Below are positions 35,059 to 45,565 of a stretch of DNA of 64,000 bases, piece by piece. The stretch comes from Monocercomonoides exilis. Its lineage: Eukaryota > Preaxostyla > Oxymonadida > Polymastigidae. The position numbers and the translations under genes were made by a program. Position 1 is the first letter of the stretch, and every line of letters starts with the position of its first letter. A model generated the notes under the pieces. The model searched no databases, was not told the DNA's origin, and worked only from the letters and a program-made list of their open reading frames with translations. The stretch is from assembly GCA_001643675.2 (NCBI GenBank), contig LSRY02000060.1:242501-306500 (forward strand), given 5' to 3'.

Positions 35059-38000
35059 ATGTCTTTTTCGAAACCTCAATCAACTCTTAATTCACGATCG
35101 AAAATTCTTTGGAAAGAAATTGAACGCATCGGTGGAGATGACGTGGATGCATTGCTTGTCTATCTGTTTTACAACTATAGGCAATCATCTTCAGTAATTG
35201 ATGATTTACTGAAGTCTTTGAATGGTTTGGTTTTATATTTTTTTGAATTGTGTTGAAAATATTATTTTCACTCTCTGTTATTTTTTTCTTTTTGATTTGT
35301 TAATTATTTATTTTTTTTTAAAACAGAATATCACACAAAGCTACTGGTAGACCTGTCTGTGGTGTACAACAACGCTCCGTTGCACACTCAGACAACAATG
35401 CTACGGGCGCTGTCTCGAAACACATCATTATCCGATTTACAAGACTATGGATATGATGTCACAGAAGGCAAATACATTTATGCAAAACAAACTTTAAAGA
35501 AGAACCAAGGATTTATTGTCCAGCCTCAAAAACCACATCTCCCGTCTTGCAAAAGTGGTTTGTTTTTATCAAATATTTTTTTTTATTTATTTTCATTGTT
35601 TTCTAAGGATTAAACGAACAGGACTGGGAAAAGGGCAACAACTGGATGTTAGCCCATTCCACTGAAGCCTCAACTTCTCTTCAATCAGCAAAGAAAAAGC
35701 AGCGAGCTGAACCAGATTACGCCAGATTTATTGACGAAGCAGCTTGGGATGAAGAAATTATTACAGAAAATTCTTCTACAAATAAAAAACAATCTTCTTC
35801 TTCTTCAACATCATCTCAACTCAATAAAAATTCAAATTCCATTTCAGAAAAAAATTCTTTTTCAACAAATTCTTCTCCGTCTCAAGCTGTTGAAGCCCCA
35901 ATCAGTACTCCAATAATGAGAGAAAGGTGTTCAACAAAAAGAAAAACTAATAAATCACATCAAAAACGTGACTTGTCTCCTTCACCCATTCCAATTCACA
36001 AATTCTTCAAAACAAAACAATCGTCATCCACTTCCTCATCTTCCTCATCTTCCTCTTCTTCCTCTTCTTCCAAAAATCAACAAAAAGCAACTGAAGATAC
36101 TTCACCACTCGAAAAATCTTCAACTTCTTTTCGCAACGATAATGTGTGGGTGAGTGATCAATTAGTTGAATATGCCACTTCACACACATTAATTCCACAT
36201 CAATCATTTCATAATCTCTTTTCTTCATTTACAAAAAAGAATGACACTTCAACAATTCAACAACAAAACATTCAATCTTCAAATAATGAAATATTTCCAC
36301 AAAAATATTCACTAAATAATTTTTCAAAAAAGAATGTTAAAAAAATTCAATTAAAAATCATTCTCATACTCAATCTTTTTCAAATTCAAAAAATTCTACA
36401 AATAAATTATCACAAATAGCAAAAGGATTACCGAATTTGGGTGACACTTGCTATTTTGCTTCTCTTCTTCAATGCTTCTCTTCTGTAATGTCACAAAAAC
36501 CATCTTTAAACAGAAAACCATCAACAACAAAGAGCATATCTTCTCGTGTTTAAAGTGTATGCAATCAACTATCCAAAGATGGAATTGAAGTTCGTTCGTG
36601 GGTCTCATCGCTAATCAACAAATGGGAAGAATATTGCAACTATGGCTGCAGGCAGCAACAGAATGTGATAGAAGCATTCGAAAATCTTCATCAACTTCTT
36701 CAAAAAAATGAGTTGATAAATAAGGACACATTCAACCCTGTTTTAATCACTCATTTTAAATGCCAAAAATGCCAAAAAATTACATCACGTTTCAACGAAG
36801 TTTTCAACAGTGTCGTAATCAATTCTTCTTCTCCTCACAACGGCCTATCATCTCTTTTTGCAACTGAAGTTTTAATTGGAAAGAACACCGTTTATTGCAA
36901 CGAGTGCAAAGAGAAATGCTGTGCTGCTCGATGGGAGGAAATGGCTGCATTTCCAGAGGTGCTGGCCCTCTGTCACGAATGCACTGACTCTGCTAGCTCT
37001 GCTCCTTCACGAACTCTTCTGATTGAAACTGATCGTGTTCACCAGCGATCGTTTATCAAAGGGTTTTCAACAGAAAACGTTCAACATACGCAAAAGAACA
37101 ATAAGGAAATCATCATATATCATCTCGTTGGGCAAATTCTTTTCAAGCGTTTGGATCTACAGAATGGACATTACATCGCTGTGATCAAAAGAAAGAGCGT
37201 TAACAACTGCATATGGAATATCTGTAACGACGCTGATGTGACAGAATTGAACATCGAAAATTGGACAAAGGCATGGAAGGATCTTTATGCTCAAGGTTTC
37301 ACTCCGTCACTTTCATTCTATATCAAAGAAAAAGCCAAACCAACTTTTTCATCAATTCAATTTGGTGGTTCTTCTTCTTCAGAAACATCAAATTTGAACA
37401 ATTTAAATCACATATCAACAACAACAGCAGCACTAACTTCGACAACAACAACAGCAACTTCATCATCATCATCATCATCATCATCATCGTTTATCACACC
37501 ACTACATCAAACTTCTTCCATTCCACAACTGTCATCATCAATAACAACTAACTATGGATTGGAAAAACTTAAAGAAAGAAGAAAGAAAACGGGCATCTTT
37601 TCTCCCAACGAGAAAAGAGTGATCTTCAAGCCCAAGACTAAATTGTGGAAAGAGTTTTCAGAAGAAACAAATATTAAAGTTTCTCTTTCCCATTTCTACA
37701 AACTCACCACCAACTTCTCTAAAGCTAAAAGGCGCACAGATCTCTGTGGCATGTGTGAGAAGTTGGACTATTTGGAAAACAAATTGATATCATCTCAAAA
37801 CAAAAATGGACTTTCTTCTGCAGAGTTTCAAACACTCAAACTTCTTCGACAACATCGACTTGTTGCAGAAATGCAACGAAAACATTATCAATCAACTGTT
37901 AACAATCTCAAAGAGGGAGAAGCAGTCTTCGTCTTCGACTTCAAAGAGAAGTGGAAACTGCCAATCCGAAAGAACCAACTTCAACAAGAATTCTTTAATT

Positions 38001-38855
38001 ATCAACAGGTTTCTCAATTCACAATCATCTCCCTTCAAAAAATAAACAATCAACTAATTAAAAGAACTTTCAACTTCTTCTCTGACTGCCTCTCAAATGA
38101 TCACAGATTTGTTATTGAGTGTCTGGAATCTGTGATCAAAAGACACTTCTTCTCAGACACTCACACTTTTAAGTTCTTCTGCGATTCTGGTCCACACAAC
38201 CGAAATCGCTTCCTTCTTCACTTCATCCTCTCCAAACAATCGAAACTCCTAAAAAAAGAAAAATTCTCAACTCAACTTCTTCGCTGAGCATCATGGAAAA
38301 AATATATGTGATAGTGAATTTGGTGCACTTGTGAACACAATCAACAACAATCTTTCGACTGAACACATCACCACAATTCATGACTTGATCGACTTCTTCG
38401 AAAACAACATGAACACATCGACATCTGCTTCTTCGACATCACAACAAGACATTTTTGAATCATCCTCAACTAATTCTTCTCTATCAACATCATCTGTCAA
38501 TGAATCTGTTCATGAGAGGTACTTTGAAGAGTACGTACCATCTCAGCAAATTTCATGGCCATCGCTGTCAATCCCTCACACAAAGGACTACTTGTATTTT
38601 GAGCGCAAGGGCTCACTTGTCTGCGCATCTGCTGTTGGATATCTTCCTCAACGCTCTCTGGTTGCCCTCGAATCTTCGACAATGAAAGAAAAAGTGCAAC
38701 GAACAAGGAAGTCATTTCACTCTGATATCACATCATCTAACTCTTCTCTTCTTTCTCAATCTTCTCAAGATCTTCTTTCAAGAAGATTTGATCTTCTTCT
38801 TGACTCTTCATCTTTGAATGAATCTCAAAATTGTATTAATGGTGTCCCCTATTAA
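35059..38855 (+). CDS. Fused ubiquitin-specific protease and DDE-type transposase (spliced)
   Basis: Exons 35059-35224, 35327-35557 and 35608-38855 join in phase. A Ser/Lys-rich linker leads to the USP domain: Cys box GLPNLGDTCYFASLLQCFSS (~36424), two CxxC zinc pairs (FKCQKCQK, YCNECKEKC) and His box QNGHYIAVIKR (~37160). The C-terminal half is transposase-like: FVFDFKEKWKLPI (Asp, ~37930), FFCDSGPHNRNRF (Asp, ~38180) and NFFAEHHGKNICD (Glu, ~38275), a DDE-compatible triad. Three interruptions: a missing base at A7 near 36345, an in-frame TAA at 36551-36553, and a missing base at A7 near 38253. It ends NGVPY and TAA. It lies centrally between the 1309-bp repeat arms, so it is probably the mobility protein. 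Assignment of the transposase family is by motif only. Confidence 0.75.
35225..35326 (+). other. Intron 1 (102 nt) of protease-transposase gene
   Basis: GTTTGG...TTTTTTTTTAAAACAG; phase 1. The spliced codons read SLNEYHTKLL across the junction. Confidence 0.75.
35558..35607 (+). other. Intron 2 (50 nt) of protease-transposase gene
   Basis: GTTTGTTTTT...GTTTTCTAAG; phase 1. The spliced codons read CKSGLNEQDW across the junction. Same donor start (GTTTG) as intron 1. Confidence 0.75.
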
Positions 38856-39961
38856 GAAACTAGTTGTTGTGCATGCTTAGCTAGCACCCTATCGGAATGG
38901 TGCTGGACATGACTGTTCGTTTCAGATATTGCAGCCTTCGGGCTGCTTTATCCGGACCTGGATACAACGAACAGCCTCCCAGGTGCACAATAGTTAGAAT
39001 CCGATTGTTTTCTTGTGCTTTTTGTCCCTATATTGTCCCAATAATTAAATTGGTTATTTTCCCGCTTATATTTGTATTTATCAAGATTCATTAATGTAGA
39101 GAGGTGTGAGGGAATTCATTGATCTTTGAGTGAGGTTTTTGGAAGGGAGAGTTGTTGAGAGTGTGAAATGTTGTTTTATCATTGTGTCTGTCTTTTTTCT
39201 TTGTTGGATTTGATCTTTTTGAGTCAAAGAGAGAGAAATATCAGAAAGGGGTGAGTGGATGGAAAACAGAGGGAAAATAGACAAGTTAGTTTTTGAACTT
39301 GAAGTATTTGCAATCTTTTTTGTTTGGTATTGCCATTGATTCCATGAATCAGCTGTTTTGGTGCAACCTTTTCTTTTTCCTTTCATTGTTCAGAATATTT
39401 GGTAATTTGATAATGATGAGTGAGAATTTCGAGAGAATGAAATTGAAAATGAATTAGTTAGTGTTTGCTAGAATGAACAAGATGTTAATATTGTTTATTT
39501 TGTATATCGTTTGATGTTGCAAAAAGTTTTTTGAAATTGTTTATATTTGTTTTTTTTTTTTTTTTTTGTTTTTCAAGTGTTTCAGTTTTTTTGTTTGTTT
39601 GTTGTTGTTTCAAAGAATCAATTCATTTATTTTGAAACATATCCAACATTGTGCAAAGTGAACTGGTTTGATAACGAAAAAATTTTAATCAACAATAATA
39701 CACAACATTAATGTTCAAAATTATAAAACAAATGAATTTATAATTGTAATTTTTTAAAAAAAAAACAAGTTAAAATAATATCGATGAGAGATAATTCTTA
39801 ATTTCAATTTGTTTTTTACAAAAAAAAAATAAAAAATAAAAAAAAAATTCATGAATCTCACTAAATTAAGTGTGTAAATTACAAATACAAATATCAAATA
39901 TATTTTGTTATTCTCCAAATAATAAACATTTAAAATAATAATTTTCAAACACAAAAAAATA
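38856..39961. other. 3' flank of protease-transposase gene
   Basis: No gene. A GC-richer stretch at 38890-38990 contains a short stem CAGCCTTCGGGCTG (38931-38944) with a TTCGGG loop region, then AT-rich sequence with T and A runs up to the right arm. Confidence 0.45.
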
Positions 39962-41270
39962 TGGATATGATCAATAGGAAAAAATATTTTTAAGGTATCC
40001 CACGAGGGTCACACCTTGGGTGGCATTTTTTTTGCACGAATCGATTTGTTGTTATGAAGGTGTGTGAAATATATCAAAAAAAGGGGTGCCAAGGTGTGAC
40101 CTCTTTTTCGAAAAATGTATCTCAAATTTTCAGATCAAAAATCTGTGAAAATTTTTTCTTTTTTGTTCTTTTAAGAACGAGAAAATGTGTATTTTCTATT
40201 TGCGTTCATACATTTCATAACTATTAAAACAACAATATTCATTAAAAATGATTAAAAAAATGTGTGTTTTGCACTCTTTTCAATTAGAAAAAAATTCCAT
40301 AACTTTATTTCAAAATGTTCTTTCAACAATTTTTCTCCACATTGACGTTGTATCGAGGTTTGTTTTTTTGTTAACTTATGAGGAAAACACATGCTTTAAA
40401 ACAAATCTTTCTTCTAGGAAATCAACACGTGTTCTTTCTTTGTTTTAAGTGAAAATATTTGTATGATTGATGAGGAAAAGAATAATTGCTAATAAAAAGG
40501 CAGAGAAGGAAGTTCTATATTTATTTATTTTTCCATATATGAATATTAGCCTGTTGATGTTTTTTGTGTTGTTTTAGGGGCAGCAGGTCAAAAAGAATGA
40601 AAACGAATGAAAGCGGGATATCTCATTGTGCAGGCTGACCATCGAGTTGGGAGAGCGAATTCATACGAAAAGTGCACAGGGTTAAGGGATTGGGAAGGGA
40701 ATTGGAGTTATATTTTCAGACGGAAAAACAGGATATTTTTCAATGATGAGGGTGGAATTGAGCAAAATGCATAAATTTCACATTTTTCAGAAGAGCAAGA
40801 AATCGATGCACTTGATGGAGAAACAACTGATGGAAAATACGGTTGGGGAATCAGATGATGAAACATTCGAAAAAGGAAGGAATAATGAATTTTTATTGGA
40901 GGAAAACAGATACCAACTGAATAAAATATAGATATTGCCAATAAAAAAGTTTGGAAGGTTTGTTGTTGTTGTTTTTTTGAAGTGATTATTATTTTGTTTT
41001 AAGAATGCTAAAAGAACGAAGGATTGGATGGCTTTGAAGAAGAAAAAGAAAAGTTTGGGGGAAAAAATAAAGACAGACAGATGAAATTCAAGATATTTCG
41101 AAGATTCCCAGCATTGGGCTTTGGCAAAGAATTAGTTTCGAGGAAAGATGATTTTTTGTGAAAAAAGGGGAAGTGAAAAATCGAAAGAAATGGAATGAAA
41201 AAGAGATCGCTCAATATTTCACTTTTTTGTTGGAGAGGGGGGATGATTGAGCTGAAAGTGAAAAGGATTC
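39962..41270 (-). repeat. Right arm of perfect 1309-bp inverted repeat
   Basis: Exact-length reverse complement of 32965-34273. The arms are centred on the protease-transposase gene. No direct flanking duplication is visible next to the outer edges (CTCA before the left arm, AGAT after the right). Confidence 0.93.
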
Positions 41271-41383
41271 AGATGTTTCTCCCTGCAGAAGAAGACAATA
41301 ACCTGAAGACGAGAATTTCAATGAATATCTCCGTTGATGAAAATTGACACTCATCTTCTTTATATCCAACAATTAATCATTTC

Positions 41384-43762
41384 ATGATATTCATTCATCA
41401 TCTTCTTCTTCTTCATAATCAAATATTTAAACATCATATCATACAGTATCTTCTTCTGTTTTCTCTTTCTCTTCCTCATCATTTTCATCCTCCTTATCCT
41501 TCTCTTTCATTTCATACACCTTTCATTCACCTCCTCCTCTCAACCAACAGATCTTCCCTTGTTCCTTCTTCATTGGCTCTTCAATTCTCTTCTCTTTCTC
41601 CATCTTTCCCTTCTCTCTCTTCTCTCTCTTCTCTCTCTCACATCCCTTCTCTTCCTCATTCTTTTCTCACTCAACAGCTTCTTTCTCAGTCAACTTCTCC
41701 TGATCTTTCTCCTTTTCCTCCGCCTTTCTTTGATGAAGACAACGAATTTTCAAACATTCGCACAAGAAAACTTCAATTGAGGCAGAACAGACTGAGATAG
41801 GGGCAGAAAAACAAGTAGATGTCGAACAAAGAGCAGAGGAAGCTGGCTATTTTCACTGGAATATTTGAGAATGGGAATAATTGGAAAGATAGAAAAGGAA
41901 AAAGAGGAAATGGAGTGAGATGAATAACACGAAAAACAGCAATGAGGGAGAGAGAGAAGGAGAAGTGGAAGGAGAAACTGAAAGAGAGAGAGAAAGAGAA
42001 AGAGAAAAGAGAGAAATTTCATGATTTAAAACTATTAGGCGATTGGGTGGAGCTTCTTGATACAGACGAGGCAGTCGATGAACGTGGAGTCAATCCATTG
42101 ACACTCGAAAACTCCTCATCTTCCAACACAATCAACACATTTGATTTTCCTGGCTTTGCAACCAATCTTATTGACAACTTTCTCTTTGAGCAATTACTGA
42201 ACAATGGCGATGGCATTCTGCGAAGAAGATTCGGTTCGCTTGCAAACAGCCTCATTTCGAGCAGAGAATTGTCTGTTTTTCAGTCAGATGCGATCTGAAT
42301 CCATCTTATGTGCCTGGAAGACAAAGACAGAGAAAAAGCAATCAAAATTCAACGCAAACCTTTTCACTCATTCGATTGCTGGCATTTGCACAGGAACAGG
42401 AACATCTCCTTCTCATTACCCAATGAATCTCTTATTTCTCTTTGTCAGCCATCTCCTTCTCCCTCTCCTTCATCATCATCATCATCTTCTTCTTCTTCCT
42501 CTTCTTCTGTCTACCAATCAGAGCCAATTTCATTCAGAATCCATTCTTCTGCTTATTCCTCCATTGCACCTGCCATTTCAGCCACTTCTTCATTCAATTC
42601 CCCCACCTCTTCCATCACAAAGTCACAAACTTCAACCTCTTCTTCTTCTTCTTCTTTCTCTTCTTCCTTCTCTTCTTCCTTCTCTTCTTCTTCTTATTCT
42701 TCTTTGTTGCTGCCCTTTTCTAGAAACAAATTTCTGACAGGCGTTGAGCAGCAGATGAGGTGGATGAGGCAGCAGTTCGGAAGAAGAATGAAAAGACTAA
42801 ATTTTGTTCTTTCACGAGATGCGTTTGAGGCGCTGCCGCTGTTTGCAGAGTTTCGGATGGTGGAGCAGAATGCAGAGAATTTGGAGAAGAGGAAGAGAGA
42901 AAGAGAGAGAGCGAAGGAAAGAGAGAGAGAAGCAAGGAACGAGAGGAGAGAGGAGAGAAGAACAAAATTACTGATAAGTTGAGGAAGGAATTAAAGCATG
43001 CAAGTGATAGGGATAATAGCTACAATGAAAATGAATATTAAGCAAAAGCAGAAGAAAACGAGAATATATCATTGATTAGAAGAAATTCTCTGAAGAAAAC
43101 AAAAAAGAAAGAAGAAAGTGAATGCCTTTACAACAGCTCCATCTTCAGCCATGAAGACAGGAGAAGAAAGATGAGACACAAACAGAGATAAAAACTGCTT
43201 CGGCTGATGAAACCGAAGGAGATATAGAGGAAAGATGAATGAGAAAGATGAGCGGGAGAGCAGGAAAATGGAGAAAGAAGAAAAAGACAAGAATTTGTTT
43301 AACAGCATCCCAGGAATACTACAACCACACCTTGAGACAGGCACGCCGAACAACCAGAAGGAGAACAAAATGGCCAGCTAGGCGCAGCAAGAGGCGAAAG
43401 AAAGTCAAACGCCAATTTTGACAAGAGAGCGGAAATTGGACTGCATGCTGAATGATTTAGCCAATTCTGACTTAGAAGATTTGGGCAATGAACTGGATGT
43501 GCCTTGCCGCTATGTGCGTATTAAAAGCGAAAAAAACAGGCAATTTGTGTGGAAGATGCGAAAATTGCCTGTGTGTGCAGCAGTCGACGCGAGGCAGACG
43601 AGAACAAGACTGGATCTGATGAGTGCGCTGAAGATCGTTCTTAAGCAAAGACGTGCGGAACTGCAAAGAGGAAGCATAAGTGACACACAGAAAGGGAAGG
43701 AAAGGAGAAGGGAAAAGATAACCGCAACTGTTTCAGAAGGAGAAATGGATAAGAACCTGTAG
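41384..43762 (+). pseudogene. Long single-frame Ser/Lys/Glu-rich gene with many in-frame stops
   Basis: One reading frame holds protein-like sequence for 2.4 kb: DEDNEFSNIRTRKLQLRQNR (41740), KLLGDWVELLDTDEAVDERG (42030), FPGFATNLIDNFLFEQLLNN, EQQMRWMRQQFGRRMKRLNF (42750), LSRDAFEALPLFAEFRMVEQ, and near the end KLDCMLNDLANSDLEDLGNE with CRYVRIKSEKNRQFVWKMRK. It is crossed by TAG (41798 and shortly after), several TGA (including 42296 and 42980), TAA (42992) and TAG (43379), all without change of frame. Basic heptad-like regions suggest coiled coils. No family recognised. Part of element B's right flank. Confidence 0.45.
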
Positions 43763-45130
43763 AAGGAGCAGTGTACCTGGGAGAAGAGATGCGCTGTCGT
43801 TTTCAAAATTGGAATCTTTCTTCGCGTAGCAGAATTCGATGGCGATGGATTTGATGAGGAAATATTCTGCACTCAATTTGGTTGCGCCTTTTAATTCAAC
43901 TGCAGAATTTGACGCAAATACAAAAAGTGTTCTTTATCCTCTTTCTCACTGAACTTTTTCACTTGTCAGTTCTCCCTTGTTTATGAACGCCCAACAACAG
44001 TCTTCTCGTTCTTTCAGAACATCTTTACCTCCTTCCCTCTTTTCTCAAGCTGTACATCCATCTTCTGCTAATCCTGCTGCTCCTGGTTCACTTTCTCCAC
44101 TTTCACTATCTGCTCAATCTTCGTCTCCTTCTCTTTCGTTCAGCTTTCGTCAAATTCATCATTAGGCCTCGTCTTTCATTCCTATTCAGAAGCACAGATA
44201 ATTATTTATTCTGAAATAGAATTTCAACCAACCTAACACGGCAATGAGATGGGTAATTTCGATCCAGAGTAACCGATCAGAAGACATTCATTAAAGGAAG
44301 AAGATTGAATCTGACTTTTTTAATTTGGAAGCTGAAAGAATTCACCAAAAACATAAAGAACAGGACAAGATAGGATTTTTAGGGTGAATTATTTCCGAAA
44401 TAGCCTCCGATTGATTTCATAACAACGGAGCAACATCGAATCGCGGAAAGTGAAATGAGGAAGAAAAGGAATCGAGAGGAAAAGGCATATCTGAAGAGAA
44501 ATAAGATGAGATCCTTGCTCCAATTGGACATGAACAAGTTAAAAGCGGAAAGGTGAAGAAAATATAATTAGAAGAAAATTGTCTGATACATATGAATATA
44601 TTCTTTTTGAAGATACGACAGCAATGAATCTTTTTTCATGAGCTTAATTTGTAGTTGATGGAGAAGAAAAATTAGATGAGGTAATGACGAAGAAATATTT
44701 TTTTTTTGAGCTGGCGTTAAGGATTTTGAAAAAATTAGTGATGATATATACTCCAATTGAAAAAGCTATGATTGCTTATGAATTTTTCTATGATATGGAA
44801 AATGAAAGAATTTATATGAGAACCTGAAAAAATTCATCATTGCCAAAGTGATTTTTGTGTCAACCACTTCGAAAGTTAGTGTTTGAGAAGGAACAAATAT
44901 TGAGGTGAGGAGGGTGAGGGAGGCATCTTGGAGGAGGGAAATGAAGCCAGTGAGGGCATACTCGATGGTGACACATGGGGTCTGTTGGGGTCTGCCATAG
45001 GCATCGACATTACTTCCACCATTTGCAACGACTTTATTCTGTTCGATGAGGGGGAGCAAGCCATTGAACTCAGCTTTTCTAATTTTTCACCATTTCATTC
45101 AACGTTTGATGAAGCTTCTGAATCAAATTA
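43763..45130 (+). pseudogene. Short coding remnants, element B right flank
   Basis: 43977-44165 is Ser/Pro-rich (QQSSRSFRTSLPPSLFSQAV). 44928-45131 reads IGIDITSTICNDFILFDEGE and SFSNFSPFHSTFDEASES before a TAA. Between them lies purine-rich DNA without a clear frame. No function assigned. Confidence 0.25.
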
Positions 45131-45565
45131 AAAAAACGGAGATTTATCTGCTACACAAAAGTGAGGGGAAAATGAGAAAAATAACTATTATTGTTTGATT
45201 GATTCCAATATTTTTGTTTTCTTATCATCTTTTCTGTTCTTCTTTATGATCTTTCTCTTTTCAATGTTAAGTTTTTCCAATTATTAATTTTTAACTTTTT
45301 TTTGAAGTTCGATTTATATATTTTCTCCACTTATTAAAAAAAACTTGATCAAAATATCCTTTTTCGCCAAAATTAAAAAAAAAGGTATGGATTTTTGTTT
45401 AAATATATAAATCTTATAAATGTTTTATCAATACATGCTAAATACTCATGAAAAATCAATTCTTGTTATCAGAACAAAAAAAAACTATTTGATCAATAAA
45501 TACCACAATAGAATTTCTTTTTTCAATTTTTGATCATTTTTTATGAAGTCAAAAAAAATCACCCA
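45131..45565. other. Element B right subterminal region
   Basis: AT-rich, homologous to 14040-14456 in element A, including TTTGATCAATAAATACCAC and the terminal repeat. No gene. Confidence 0.65.

Larger units (their letters stand above)
27477..45565. mobile_element. Element B: 18.1-kb TA-flanked TIR element
   Basis: Left end TGGGTGATTTTTTATGATAT, right end the complement of TGGGTGATTTTTTTTGACTT; TA on both sides (27475-27476, 45566-45567). About 350 bp at each end is homologous to element A, defining one family. The interior holds AT-rich subterminal regions, Ser/Glu-rich host-like gene remnants on both flanks, and a central 8.3-kb inverted-repeat unit with the protease-transposase gene. That gene may mobilise the whole family, or the unit may be a further nested element; the sequence does not decide. 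Confidence 0.75.

Noticed and set aside
32965-41270. Calling the 8.3-kb inverted-repeat unit a complete transposon with its own target duplication
   Set aside because: No flanking direct repeat is visible and homology continues beyond the arms, so the true ends are elsewhere or the unit belongs to element B.
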